This document shows, one piece after another, positions 46,585 through 56,200 of a DNA stretch of 64,000 nucleotides. The stretch lies in assembly GCA_965248855.1 (NCBI GenBank), contig CBDFKQ010000011.1, positions 372,001-436,000 on the forward strand, written 5' to 3'. A program made the position numbers and the translations under genes. Under the pieces are notes generated by a model. That model was not told the origin of the DNA and searched no databases. It saw only the letters and a list, made by a program, of their open reading frames with translations. Each line of letters begins with the position of its first letter. Within the stretch, counting starts at the first letter, position 1. Source of the stretch: CBDFKQ01 sp965248855 (GTDB taxonomy: Bacteria > Bacteroidota > Bacteroidia > Cytophagales > 172606-1).

Positions 46585-46950
46585 ATTATTTTGTTTTTGG
46601 TTAACTAAATTTCGTCAATTAACTTCAAACAACCTAAATTATTGATATTTCGATATTGATAAATTGATAATTATTATTAAAAAGCAATTTCCTCATACAA
46701 ATCTTAGCCTGATTAAAAATTTTAATTTAAATTATAGAATTTAAGAATTCTTCTGCTTCATCAATAAACCTTTTTTATTTTTTTCAATTTCAACATTTAA
46801 TAAAAATTATAGCACTTATGGGTTGAACAAGCCCATGTTAGCTGATCGGCAAAAAAGTATTGTAACTATTAAATATGGTTTTCGTAAAAAAATTATAGTT
46901 TTTTTAATATAAAGTTACAAGGTAAGTAACCTTAAGTTTTTATTTAAATT
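46585..46950. other. Gene-free stretch before the hammerhead candidate
   Basis: Contains copy D of the 32-bp element, a weak hairpin (ATGGG/CCCAT near 46819-46836) and overlapping short inverted repeats GTTAC/GTAAC and AAGGT/ACCTT around 46914-46934. Should include the promoter of the T9SS gene. No gene seen. Confidence 0.5.
46639..46670. repeat. Copy D of the 32-bp near-palindromic intergenic element (inverted)
   Basis: Read on the minus strand: TTATCAAT, core ATCAATATC, then TCAATAA, in register with the other four copies. Confidence 0.75.
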
Positions 46951-47005
46951 GAACTGTAACGGAGTGTATACCCCGTCTGATGAGTTTAAAAAAACGAAAC
47001 AGTTT
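46951..47005 (+). ncRNA. Candidate type III hammerhead ribozyme in the 5' leader of the T9SS gene
   Basis: All parts of the hammerhead core are present in order. Stem III 5' strand GAACTG (46951-46956) plus U (46957); cleavage triplet GUA (46956-46958, scission predicted after 46958); stem I ACGG (46959-46962) with CCGT (46973-46976); core CTGATGA (46977-46983); stem II GTTT (46984-46987) with AAAC (46992-46995), loop AAAA; core GAAA (46996-46999); stem III 3' strand CAGTTT (47000-47005). Stem III gives seven pairs, including the A-U pair required next to the cleavage site and one G-U. Stem I extends beyond an A/C mismatch. The start codon of the following gene is at 47029. Not folded or tested. 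Confidence 0.8.
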
Positions 47006-47028
47006 TATGGATATTTAAATCTTTTAAA

Positions 47029-50000
47029 ATGAAACAAAACTTATCTCTGCCAATCTTTAAAATTCAATTTGCCGATAGGGAAATTAATTTAAGGAAATTA
47101 TTTTTTTATCGAATCGCTTTAACATTGTCATTTCTTTTCGGGCTGTATACTTTAAACAGCCGGGTTATGGCTCAAAATTTAAGTAATTACGAATCATCTT
47201 GGGTTGGAAATACCTTTGGAAAGGGATTAAATCAGGATAGAACTGATGGTAAATGGGTTCAAGATTTAATTTCCGGTTCAGTTGTAGGTCAAAATGGAAT
47301 GGTTTATACTGCAGCCGGATGGGATGAAGGTGGCAGGAGCGCAGGCGTTTATGGCGGAAAAATGGTTAATGGTGTTGAAATTGGGAATGTGTTCGGTTCT
47401 TTATCTACAGGGGATTGTGTGAACGAAACGGGTAAAGTAGGAAAAGAGTATACAGCAAATGGTATAACCGTAGCAGTAAATAATAATAATGCTTACGCAG
47501 TTTTTAACGGTGTCATATATCAATACAGTTTGCAGGGTTGTAATGGCCAAAGCTTTATCGGGCAAAATGCAATCAGTCTTTACGCTACAGATACAAGGTT
47601 GTTGGCAGTAGATAATAATATAGTACGGTTATTTGAATTGCCATCTAAAAATAAATTAAAAGAATTTACTGTTACCAATGCAGGACCATGCAGTATAGCA
47701 CCCAATGGTGATTTATGGATAATCACGGGTGTATCGGTTGGTGATTTTCATGGCCGGAAGGCTGCATTTTGGATAAAAAACGGTGAGCCTGTTATCCAAC
47801 ATTTTTCAAGCGATGGTGTATATATTGATCAGATTTCAAATCCTTCCGATCAGTCAACCTGGTGGCCTACCCATTTAGCTTTTGATAATTCAGGAAGGCT
47901 TATGGTCAGTGATGCGGGTAATAGAAGACAAGTTCTTTTTTTTGATACCTCTTCTAAACAGGTTGTTGACAAACTTGGGCAAGAAGGTGGAATTTCTGCA
48001 GGTACTACAGGTATAATTGCGCCTGACAAATTTTTTGGTCAAATGCAATCGGGCATGGATAAAAATAACAATATATTTGTAATTTGTGAAGGAATGGGGC
48101 AGAGTATAAGAAAGTTTACTCAAGGTAAAACCCATCTGTGGACATTAACAGGTTTAGGATTTACCGAGTCGGGTCATGCAGATCCTTATACTGACGGCTT
48201 AGATATATATACACCCAACGAGCATTATAAATTAGATTTGTCAAAAACTACTCCGGGCACAGAATGGTCCTTATATAGTTACACGCTTGACCGCATAAAA
48301 TATCCAAACGATCCAAGAAATAACAATTGGGTTACATCGGGTATAATCAGGAATATTAAAGGTTCGCGAATACTTTTCACTTACGGTATGTTTGGAGGCG
48401 GATTAAATTATTATAAGTTTGATAACGAGACGGCTGTTCCTGTAGGTTCTTTTGACTCAGGTACTTGGGCTTTAATGCCTGATGATGCAGGTAATTTTTG
48501 GTATGTAAAAGATAATAATATATATAAAAAAGCATTTACCGGTTTTGCATCAAATGGAGATCCTACATGGGCTGATGCTCAAATATTTGCTTCTAACCCG
48601 GGTGATATTAAGGATTTACAACGCATAGAATACATTGCCGATCAAGATATTCTATATCTGGTAGGAGATATCCCTTCGGGTGATTGGGGAATTATAGGCT
48701 CTAAAATGGCCAAATATGATAAGTGGGGAGCCGGTAACAGACAAGCAACATGGGTTAAGCCAATTCCTTATGCACAAAATGGCGAATCGCCCGGCAAGCT
48801 TAGACAAAAAGCTATCGCTTTCAGCAAAGACTATATTTTTACTGTAGGAGTCGAAACCAGAAAAGTAACTGCATATAAAGTATCTGATGGATCATTAGTA
48901 GGTACTATGGAGGGTGGTGCTGAAATTAATGGTGCCAATGCTATTGGATGGGTTGATATTCCTTATGGAATGAGAGCTACATCAAGGTCAAACGGGGAAC
49001 AATTGGTGTTGGTTGAAGACAATGGATTTGCAAAAATACTCATGTACCGTTGGTGCCCTTCAGGTAATTGTGCACAAACTACAGTAGCCGTGTCAGGTAT
49101 AAGTATCAGTCCTGCAACATTAAGCATCGACTTAGGATCTAGCAGTTCAATAATTGCAACAGTACAACCATCTACAGCAAGCGATAAAGGAATAATATGG
49201 TCATCATCCAATCCGTCCGTTGCTACGGTAAATTCAAACGGATTACTAACGGCAGTGGCTGAAGGGCAAACCACTATTCAAGCTAAGAGTACCTCTGACG
49301 GCAGTAAAATAGCTACTTCTATAGTTACGGTAAAAAAAGGAAGTACCACTACCGGCACCAAGATTTATGAAGCAGAAAACGGAGTACTTTCGGGCAATAA
49401 TATTTATGACTGTTCAAGTTGTTCAAATGGTAAAATGGTAGGTTCCAACGTAGTAGGTTCGTCCATAACCATTAACAATGTGGACGGAGGAAGTGGAGGC
49501 TCTGCTTCATTGGTTATTAAATATTCGGCCGATAACAACCGCCGTGCAACGCTTTATGTAAACGGTGCAAATGCTGGTAAAATAAACTGGGGATCCGGCT
49601 CTTATGGTACATGGAGAGATCAGTCAATCAATATTACTTTAAACTCCGGCAGTACAAATTCAATAAAAATATCGCAGGATGCTGACGATAACGGAAGTTA
49701 TGTATGCGCAGATGTTGATAAGCTTACCGTAACTCCGACTACAGTAACCCTTCGTGACCCCGAGAACCCTTCCAACCCTGTAAACGGAATAAATTATTCT
49801 TATTATACGGGAACATGGAGCCAACTGCCGGATTTTAATGGATTAGCTCCCGTTAAAACAGGTAATTCCACTTCAGGTTTTGACATATCACCAAGAATGC
49901 AGGAAGTCAATTACGCTTTTAAATACACAGGCTATATAAGCATACCGGCTGACGGCACTTATACATTTTATACCTCATCTGATGATGGCAGCAAACTTTA

Positions 50001-50913
50001 TATAGGTGATAAAGAAGTAGTAAATAACGATGGCTTACATGCCGTAATAGAAGCAAACGGGCAAATAGGTTTAAAAGCCGGCAGGCATGCAATTACTGTT
50101 ACATTTTTCCAACAGGGAGGCGGCCAATCTCTGGCAGTAAGTTATGACGGACCCGGCTTAAGCAAAACGCTTGTACCCGTTTCGGCACTTTACATACAGG
50201 GAAGTACGAGCGTCACTAAAGTTTATGAAGCTGAAAACGGAGTACTTTCAGGCAATAATATTTATAATAGCACAAGTTGTTCTAATGGTAAAATGGTTGG
50301 TTCTAATCTTGTAGGTTCATCCATTACCATTAACAATGTGGATGGAGGTACCGGTGGTTCTGCTTCTCTGGTTATAAAATATTCGGCCGATAATAACCGC
50401 CGTGCAACGCTTTATGTAAACGGTGCCAATGCAGGCAAAATAAATTGGGGATCCGGTTCATATGGTACATGGAGAGACCAATCAATCAGCATTACTTTAA
50501 ACTCCGGCACTACCAATTCAATAAAAATATCGCAAGATGCTGACGATAACGGAAGTTATGTATGTGCAGATGTAGATAAACTTACTTTAACTACAACAGG
50601 CAGCAGTGCAAGGTATGCAAATGGCGGTGAGAAAAATATCAAACCTTCGCTAAAAGAGGATTACGAAACAATCGTATATCCCAACCCGACAAACGATAAA
50701 GTCAATTTCTCGTTTAATACGCAGGAAAGTGGTACAGGCGATATTAAATTTGTTACCATGCAAGGTGAAACCCTTAAAACACATCACTTTAATTACAGTA
50801 AGGGTGAAAATAAGGTTTCCACCTCTGTTCCTGACCAGTCAGGAAATATTATCATCGCTTATTTAAATGCAGGAAAAGTAAAAAAGGCTTTTAAGCTTAT
50901 TATTCAACGATAA
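47029..50913 (+). CDS. T9SS-secreted multidomain protein: propeller, Big_2, CBM, PA14, CBM
   Basis: 1,294 aa, extracellular. N-terminal hydrophobic signal about residues 25-49 (ends RVMAQ) after a longer than usual n-region. Residues about 50-680 look like an NHL/propeller-type region (YTAAGWDEGG, LAFDNSGRLMVSDAGNRRQ). A Big_2 Ig-like domain follows (about 685-770), then a CBM6/35-like module (YEAENGVLSGNNIYDCSS, about 775-900), a PA14 domain (905-1060; DGTYTFYTSSDDGSKLYIGD), a second CBM-like module (1062-1190) and a T9SS sorting domain (IVYPNPTNDKVNF to end). Probably binds carbohydrate; no catalytic site recognised. Its leader carries the ribozyme candidate. Confidence 0.88.
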   Translation: MKQNLSLPIFKIQFADREINLRKLFFYRIALTLSFLFGLYTLNSRVMAQNLSNYESSWVGNTFGKGLNQDRTDGKWVQDLISGSVVGQNGMVYTAAGWDEGGRSAGVYGGKMVNGVEIGNVFGSLSTGDCVNETGKVGKEYTANGITVAVNNNNAYAVFNGVIYQYSLQGCNGQSFIGQNAISLYATDTRLLAVDNNIVRLFELPSKNKLKEFTVTNAGPCSIAPNGDLWIITGVSVGDFHGRKAAFWIKNGEPVIQHFSSDGVYIDQISNPSDQSTWWPTHLAFDNSGRLMVSDAGNRRQVLFFDTSSKQVVDKLGQEGGISAGTTGIIAPDKFFGQMQSGMDKNNNIFVICEGMGQSIRKFTQGKTHLWTLTGLGFTESGHADPYTDGLDIYTPNEHYKLDLSKTTPGTEWSLYSYTLDRIKYPNDPRNNNWVTSGIIRNIKGSRILFTYGMFGGGLNYYKFDNETAVPVGSFDSGTWALMPDDAGNFWYVKDNNIYKKAFTGFASNGDPTWADAQIFASNPGDIKDLQRIEYIADQDILYLVGDIPSGDWGIIGSKMAKYDKWGAGNRQATWVKPIPYAQNGESPGKLRQKAIAFSKDYIFTVGVETRKVTAYKVSDGSLVGTMEGGAEINGANAIGWVDIPYGMRATSRSNGEQLVLVEDNGFAKILMYRWCPSGNCAQTTVAVSGISISPATLSIDLGSSSSIIATVQPSTASDKGIIWSSSNPSVATVNSNGLLTAVAEGQTTIQAKSTSDGSKIATSIVTVKKGSTTTGTKIYEAENGVLSGNNIYDCSSCSNGKMVGSNVVGSSITINNVDGGSGGSASLVIKYSADNNRRATLYVNGANAGKINWGSGSYGTWRDQSINITLNSGSTNSIKISQDADDNGSYVCADVDKLTVTPTTVTLRDPENPSNPVNGINYSYYTGTWSQLPDFNGLAPVKTGNSTSGFDISPRMQEVNYAFKYTGYISIPADGTYTFYTSSDDGSKLYIGDKEVVNNDGLHAVIEANGQIGLKAGRHAITVTFFQQGGGQSLAVSYDGPGLSKTLVPVSALYIQGSTSVTKVYEAENGVLSGNNIYNSTSCSNGKMVGSNLVGSSITINNVDGGTGGSASLVIKYSADNNRRATLYVNGANAGKINWGSGSYGTWRDQSISITLNSGTTNSIKISQDADDNGSYVCADVDKLTLTTTGSSARYANGGEKNIKPSLKEDYETIVYPNPTNDKVNFSFNTQESGTGDIKFVTMQGETLKTHHFNYSKGENKVSTSVPDQSGNIIIAYLNAGKVKKAFKLIIQR
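49351..50913 (+). repeat. 1.56-kb duplicated 3' module, copy 1
   Basis: Covers CBM-PA14-CBM-T9SS of this gene. It matches 53571-55133 at a constant offset of 4,220 bp with only scattered substitutions and no indels seen, while the 5' halves of the two genes are clearly diverged. Confidence 0.92.
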
Positions 50914-50970
50914 ATTCACTAAACTTCTCTTTTGAAGTGCTCTATTGATTACAGAGAAAGATGAGATAGA

Positions 50971-51016
50971 AATCATAAAAAAAGTCTGTTTTAACAGAAC
51001 GACTTTTTTTATGATT
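50971..51016 (+). terminator. Terminator between the two T9SS paralogs
   Basis: Arms 50971-50986 and 51001-51016 (AATCATAAAAAAAGTC and its reverse complement) are perfect over 16 bp, with T7 in the second arm and a small inner stem. Confidence 0.85.
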
Positions 51017-51107
51017 TTAATAAAATGCCAACTTCGAATTAATCAGATGTTTAAAGATGGAGAATTAATTACCAAATTTTATCTTACACATATACCAAAA
51101 AACTCAT

Positions 51108-54100
51108 ATGAAAAATACTATAAAATGCTTATGCATCATAGGCTTGGTATTCAATAACTTATACTTGGGGGCGCAAATTCCGGGAAAATACAGTTCAACA
51201 TGGCTTGGCGCTTCCACACAGGAAATTGGCGGCAACCATGCCCCATCAATGCAAATATTCGGCTTGTTTGTTACACCTGACGGAAAATCATATACTGCTC
51301 AGGGTTGGGATGAAAGCGGCCCTAATGGTACCGTTTGGGATACTGACGGAAATAATACAAATATTAATTTAAATGTCTTGGGCGAAGGTGCTATAAGTGT
51401 AAATAATAATTATGTTTTCAGCGAAAGCGGACATACAGGTTTTCAGCGCAGTAACAAAACCGGTGGAAAAAACGGTGGTTCGGTTGATTGCGGTACTCAC
51501 GTTGAAGGCATTGCAACTACAGATAATGAAGTTTTTATTTCTTGTCCCGATCTTAACCTCATTAAAGTGTATGATGCAAACTCTTTAGGATTTAAACGTC
51601 AATTTACGGTCACACAACCCCATCGTTCTGCCACCGCCCCGGATGGCTCCCTATGGATTATCTCGGGAAGAATACCCAAATTGGAAGTAGCCTTCGATAA
51701 TGCAAACAGCAACTGTTCCATTTATCATGTTGATGCATCCGGTGGGAATGTAATAGCACAAATAACCGGATTACAACGTCCCCGTGGATTAGCCATCACT
51801 AGCGATAACCGCCTTTTAGTAGCAGAAGATGGTACAGATCAGAATATTAAAATTTATTCAAATATCAGTTCCCTTAACGGAACAGTAGCTCCGACACCTG
51901 TCAATTTTGGTGTAGTCGGCGGTGTTTTTGAAGGCTCCGGATCTAGTGTCGGAAAAATGGGTGCACTTCGTTTTAATCATCCTACAGGTGTGGGTATTGA
52001 TTCAAATGGAAATATTTATGTTAGTGAATTTGCTACATACACAGGTGGGGGAGCAGTAATATCTAAATATACCTCGAGCGGAACCAGGCTTTGGGTTAAG
52101 TATGGATTAATGTTTGAAGACGGTGTGGATTTTGATCCCACTACAGATGGGGTTGACGTATATGGAAAAGCATGGCATTTCAAAATGGATTATACAAAGG
52201 CTCAAGGACAGGAATGGAGCGTATTAGGCTACACACATGGCCGTTATAAATATCAATACGATATGCGCAGTCATTGGTTTTTAGATAATCCAGGGAACAC
52301 GTGGGTAAAAAACATAACCTATAATGGAGAGAGCCATAAATTATTATTCGTTACCCGTCAAACACGGGGAGATATTGAAGTATTCAGATTTAGCCCTTCT
52401 ACAGACGGAGAAATTGTCATTCCATGTGCAGAGATAGCAGATATTCATATGCCTTACGACAATTCTAAAAATTGGCCTGACGGAGGTCTTTTCTGGGATG
52501 ATGCAAAAGAAGGGACATGGAGCCCAAATCAACCGGCTATCAGATCAAGTGTATGGACAGATGGGTACATATGGAGCGATTTAAATGACGACGCTGTTCC
52601 GCAGGCCAACGAATTCACTCAACCATCCGGAGACGCGCGTTTTTATACAATATCTGTAGGAAATAATGGTGATCTTTGGCTTAATGACTTGACAGGAAAC
52701 AGAAGCAACATTATCAGAGTGGCATTTCAGGGTTTTACCGCGAACGGTTCTCCAAAATGGGATTATACCAAACGTCAGGTTTATGCAATACCTGCGCCTT
52801 TTACAAGTGGATTTGAACATCTTGCTTACGATTCGGAAAAAGATATTATGATTCTTGCCGGATATCAGCCGGGAGTTAGTGGTGACGATGGCGCATGGGT
52901 AGGGAAAACTATTGCCCGATATGATCATTGGAGCACAAATGCCGGAAAATGGTCGGCGACTTGGATTAAAGACGTTCCGGGTTATAATTTCACCAATAAT
53001 AATGGAAAGTTTGTTTATAACAGTTCTTCACATATGCCACATGGTATGACATTGGCCGGAGATTATATTTTCTTCAGTTATTTCGGCGGGTTTGACCCGG
53101 GTGGAATTTATGTTTCCAATTTAAGCGATGGGAACCTGACAGGTAAAATGCTGCCTGATTTCTCAGTTTATGATACAGATGTGACTTATGGCGTTCGCGC
53201 ATTTAAGAGAGTAAACGGTGAATATCTTGTTTCCGTAAATCACCACTCCAGAGCAGCGGTAGAGATATTCCGTTGGTGCCCCACTGGGGATTGCACAGGA
53301 ACAGTTACAACTGTTCAAGTCACCGGCGTGAGTTTAAATACCTCTGCCGCTACAATAAGTGCAGGTAACACCCAACAAATAAATGCAACCGTGAGTCCAT
53401 CAAACGCAACAAATCAAAGTGTAAATTGGAGTTCTGGCAACTCATCAATAGCTACAGTAAATAATAGCGGACTGGTAACCGGCATAGCGGCAGGAACAGT
53501 TGTTATCACTGCTACCACTGCTGATGGAGGCAAAACAGCTACCAGTACAATTACGGTTAATGCAGCCACTACCGGCACCAAGGTTTATGAAGCTGAAACG
53601 GGCGTACTTTCAGGCAATAATATTTATGACTGCTCAAGTTGTTCAAATGGTAAAATGGTAGGTTCCAACGTAGTAGGTTCGTCCATAACCATTAACAATG
53701 TGGACGGAGGAAGTGGAGGCTCTGCTTCATTGGTTATTAAATATTCGGCCGATAACAACCGCCGTGCAACGCTTTATATAAACGGTGCAAATGCGGGTAA
53801 AATAAACTGGGGATCCGGCTCTTATGGTACATGGAGAGATCAGTCAATCAATATTACTTTAAACTCCGGCAGTACAAATTCAATAAAAATATCGCAGGAT
53901 GCTGACGATAACGGAAGTTATGTATGCGCAGATGTTGATAAGCTTACCGTAACTCCGACTACAGTAACCCTTCGTGACCCCGAGAACCCTTCCAACCCTG
54001 TAAACGGAATAAATTATTCTTATTATACGGGAACATGGAGCCAACTGCCGGACTTTAATGGATTAGCTCCCGTTAAAACAGGTAATTCCACTTCAGGTTT

Positions 54101-55133
54101 TGACATATCACCAAGAATGCAGGAAGTCAATTACGCTTTTAAATACACAGGCTATATAAGCATACCGGCTGACGGCACTTATACATTTTATACTTCATCT
54201 GATGACGGAAGCAAACTTTATATAGGTGATAAGGAAGTAGTAAATAACGATGGCTTACATGCCGTAATAGAAGCAAACGGGCAAATAGGTTTAAAAGCCG
54301 GCAGGCATGCAATTACTGTTACATTTTTCCAACAGGGAGGCGGCCAATCTCTGGCAGTAAGTTATGACGGACCCGGCTTAAGCAAAACGCTTGTACCCGT
54401 TTCGGCACTTTACATACAGGGAAGTACGAGCGTCACTAAAGTTTATGAAGCTGAAAACGGAGTACTTTCAGGCAATAATATTTATAATAGCACAAGTTGT
54501 TCTAATGGTAAAATGGTTGGTTCTAATCTTGTTGGTTCATCCATTACCATTAACAATGTGGATGGAGGTACCGGTGGTTCTGCTTCTCTGGTTATAAAAT
54601 ATTCGGCCGATAATAACCGCCGTGCAACGCTTTATGTAAACGGTGCCAATGCAGGCAAAATAAATTGGGGATCCGGTTCATATGGTACATGGAGAGACCA
54701 ATCAATCAGCATTACTTTAAACTCCGGCAGTACCAATTCAATAAAAATATCGCAAGATGCTGACGATAACGGAAGTTATGTATGTGCAGATGTAGATAAA
54801 CTTACTTTAACTACAACAGGCAGCAGTGCAAGGTATGCAAATGGCGGTGAGAAGAATATCAAACCTTCGCTAAAAGAGGATTACGAAACAATCGTATATC
54901 CCAACCCGACAAACGATAAAGTCAATTTCTCGTTTAATACGCAGGAAAGTGGTACAGGCGATATTAAATTTGTTACCATGCAAGGTGAAACCCTTAAAAC
55001 ACATCACTTTAATTACAGTAAGGGTGAAAATAAGGTTTCCACCTCTGTTCCTGACCAGTCAGGAAATATTATCATCGCTTATTTAAATGCAGGAAAAGTA
55101 AAAAAGGCTTTTAAGCTTATTATTCAACGATAA
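51108..55133 (+). CDS. T9SS-secreted multidomain paralog: propeller, Big_2, CBM, PA14, CBM
   Basis: 1,341 aa. Signal peptide (MKNTIKCLCIIGLVFN, ending LGAQ). The N-terminal region (about 20-730) is a diverged relative of the preceding protein's propeller (YTAQGWDESG, RPRGLAITSDNRLLVAEDG, GVGIDSNGNIYVSEF). Then Big_2 (about 735-820), CBM (822-950), PA14 (952-1107), CBM (1109-1237) and T9SS domain (1255-1341). The last 520 residues are almost identical to the preceding protein. A short overlapping frame at 50945 is not needed. Likely surface or secreted carbohydrate-binding protein. No ribozyme-like sequence in its leader. Confidence 0.88.
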   Translation: MKNTIKCLCIIGLVFNNLYLGAQIPGKYSSTWLGASTQEIGGNHAPSMQIFGLFVTPDGKSYTAQGWDESGPNGTVWDTDGNNTNINLNVLGEGAISVNNNYVFSESGHTGFQRSNKTGGKNGGSVDCGTHVEGIATTDNEVFISCPDLNLIKVYDANSLGFKRQFTVTQPHRSATAPDGSLWIISGRIPKLEVAFDNANSNCSIYHVDASGGNVIAQITGLQRPRGLAITSDNRLLVAEDGTDQNIKIYSNISSLNGTVAPTPVNFGVVGGVFEGSGSSVGKMGALRFNHPTGVGIDSNGNIYVSEFATYTGGGAVISKYTSSGTRLWVKYGLMFEDGVDFDPTTDGVDVYGKAWHFKMDYTKAQGQEWSVLGYTHGRYKYQYDMRSHWFLDNPGNTWVKNITYNGESHKLLFVTRQTRGDIEVFRFSPSTDGEIVIPCAEIADIHMPYDNSKNWPDGGLFWDDAKEGTWSPNQPAIRSSVWTDGYIWSDLNDDAVPQANEFTQPSGDARFYTISVGNNGDLWLNDLTGNRSNIIRVAFQGFTANGSPKWDYTKRQVYAIPAPFTSGFEHLAYDSEKDIMILAGYQPGVSGDDGAWVGKTIARYDHWSTNAGKWSATWIKDVPGYNFTNNNGKFVYNSSSHMPHGMTLAGDYIFFSYFGGFDPGGIYVSNLSDGNLTGKMLPDFSVYDTDVTYGVRAFKRVNGEYLVSVNHHSRAAVEIFRWCPTGDCTGTVTTVQVTGVSLNTSAATISAGNTQQINATVSPSNATNQSVNWSSGNSSIATVNNSGLVTGIAAGTVVITATTADGGKTATSTITVNAATTGTKVYEAETGVLSGNNIYDCSSCSNGKMVGSNVVGSSITINNVDGGSGGSASLVIKYSADNNRRATLYINGANAGKINWGSGSYGTWRDQSINITLNSGSTNSIKISQDADDNGSYVCADVDKLTVTPTTVTLRDPENPSNPVNGINYSYYTGTWSQLPDFNGLAPVKTGNSTSGFDISPRMQEVNYAFKYTGYISIPADGTYTFYTSSDDGSKLYIGDKEVVNNDGLHAVIEANGQIGLKAGRHAITVTFFQQGGGQSLAVSYDGPGLSKTLVPVSALYIQGSTSVTKVYEAENGVLSGNNIYNSTSCSNGKMVGSNLVGSSITINNVDGGTGGSASLVIKYSADNNRRATLYVNGANAGKINWGSGSYGTWRDQSISITLNSGSTNSIKISQDADDNGSYVCADVDKLTLTTTGSSARYANGGEKNIKPSLKEDYETIVYPNPTNDKVNFSFNTQESGTGDIKFVTMQGETLKTHHFNYSKGENKVSTSVPDQSGNIIIAYLNAGKVKKAFKLIIQR
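53571..55133 (+). repeat. 1.56-kb duplicated 3' module, copy 2
   Basis: Partner of 49351-50913. Differences are a few silent or conservative changes (for example LYING versus LYVNG). Sharp onset of identity at TACCGGCACCAAG. Confidence 0.92.
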
Positions 55134-55199
55134 AATTGATTATCTTCTCTTTCGATGTGTACAATTAATTACGGCGCAAGAGAAATAAAACAATAAAAG

Positions 55200-55230
55200 A
55201 AGCCTTGCCGTAACTGGCAGGCTTTTTTTA
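55200..55230 (+). terminator. Terminator after the second T9SS paralog
   Basis: AAGCCTTGCC pairs with GGCAGGCTT with one bulged base, followed by seven T. Outer bases CAATAAAA/TTTTATTG extend the stem. Confidence 0.85.
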
Positions 55231-55452
55231 TTGCTTTTAGAAAAATTGTTTAAATTTTAGAGAAGCCGACATTTATGATTTATGAACCGGGAATCAAGTT
55301 ACTTATAATTGCTACTTATTTACTGAACTACGTGGTTGTTTTGCTAATTCTCCTTTTTTCAAAGAGGAATTGAGTGGCAAAAATATCTCTTAACTTTCTA
55401 TAGTTTGTATTTATAAATATTTTTTTTCAATTTGAATTTTAAAAATAAAAAC
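55231..55452. other. Gap upstream of the SDR gene
   Basis: About 220 bp between the terminator and the ATG of the SDR gene. I see no further repeat copy, hairpin or small gene. Confidence 0.5.
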
Positions 55453-56139
55453 ATGCAAAAAACAATAATAGTTACCGGGGGTTCAGGTGGATTAGGGAAT
55501 GTGGTAGTAAAAAAATTATTAGATTCTAAACATAAAGTAATAGCAACTGTGGAGCCCGGAACAACCATGCATGCTCAGGAAAACCTTGAAGTGCGAACTT
55601 TGGATGTAACAGATGAATTGGGAACAAGCTTTTTTTTAAAAAATGTAGTTCAAAAATATGGACATATACATGCAGCTATTATGTTGGTAGGTGGTTTTGC
55701 AATGGGTAACGTGAAAGAGACCGACACAAAAATGTTGGATAAAATGATAAAATTGAATTTTCAATCGGCATTCAATATAGCAAAACCTACCTTTGAACAA
55801 ATGATAAACCAAGAGGAAGGTGGCAGGCTTATTTTTATTGGTGCAAGGCCTGCATTGGAAGCAAGCCTTGGTAAGAATAACTTGGCTTATGCTTTATCGA
55901 AATCTTTAATTTTTAACCTTTCGGAAATTTTAAATGATGAAGGAAAAAATAAAAATGTTGTTTCTACTGTAATTGTTCCCAGCATAATCGATACACCCGC
56001 CAATCGAAAATCCATGCCTGATGCAAATTTTAATAATTGGGTAACTCCTGATGCAATTGCCGAAATTATTAACTTTGTTTGCTCCGATCCTGCGCAGGTT
56101 TTAAGAGAAACCGTATTAAAAGTTTATAACCAATCCTGA
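55453..56139 (+). CDS. Short-chain dehydrogenase/reductase
   Basis: 228 aa NAD(P)-dependent oxidoreductase. Seen: TGGSGGLG cofactor loop near residue 9, MLVGGFAMG corresponding to the NNAG region, and YALSK catalytic Tyr-Lys at about 146. I use the ATG at 55453 (MQKTIIVTGGSGG); a TTG at 55432 adds seven residues without family support. Substrate unknown; 61 nt before the TPR-membrane gene on the same strand. Confidence 0.88.
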   Translation: MQKTIIVTGGSGGLGNVVVKKLLDSKHKVIATVEPGTTMHAQENLEVRTLDVTDELGTSFFLKNVVQKYGHIHAAIMLVGGFAMGNVKETDTKMLDKMIKLNFQSAFNIAKPTFEQMINQEEGGRLIFIGARPALEASLGKNNLAYALSKSLIFNLSEILNDEGKNKNVVSTVIVPSIIDTPANRKSMPDANFNNWVTPDAIAEIINFVCSDPAQVLRETVLKVYNQS

Positions 56140-56200
56140 TCCTTTTAAATATATTTATTTAATTTTCCGGTAATTATTTTAAAATTGACGAAAGTAATAA

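Noticed and set aside
49975..50000. Further CTGATGA occurrences (for example in the PA14 coding region) as additional hammerheads
   Set aside because: They lack the following stem II, GAAA and stem III; they simply encode SDDG-type residues.
50945..51157. 70-aa frame between the two T9SS paralogs
   Set aside because: It runs through the terminator hairpin and into the signal peptide of the next gene.
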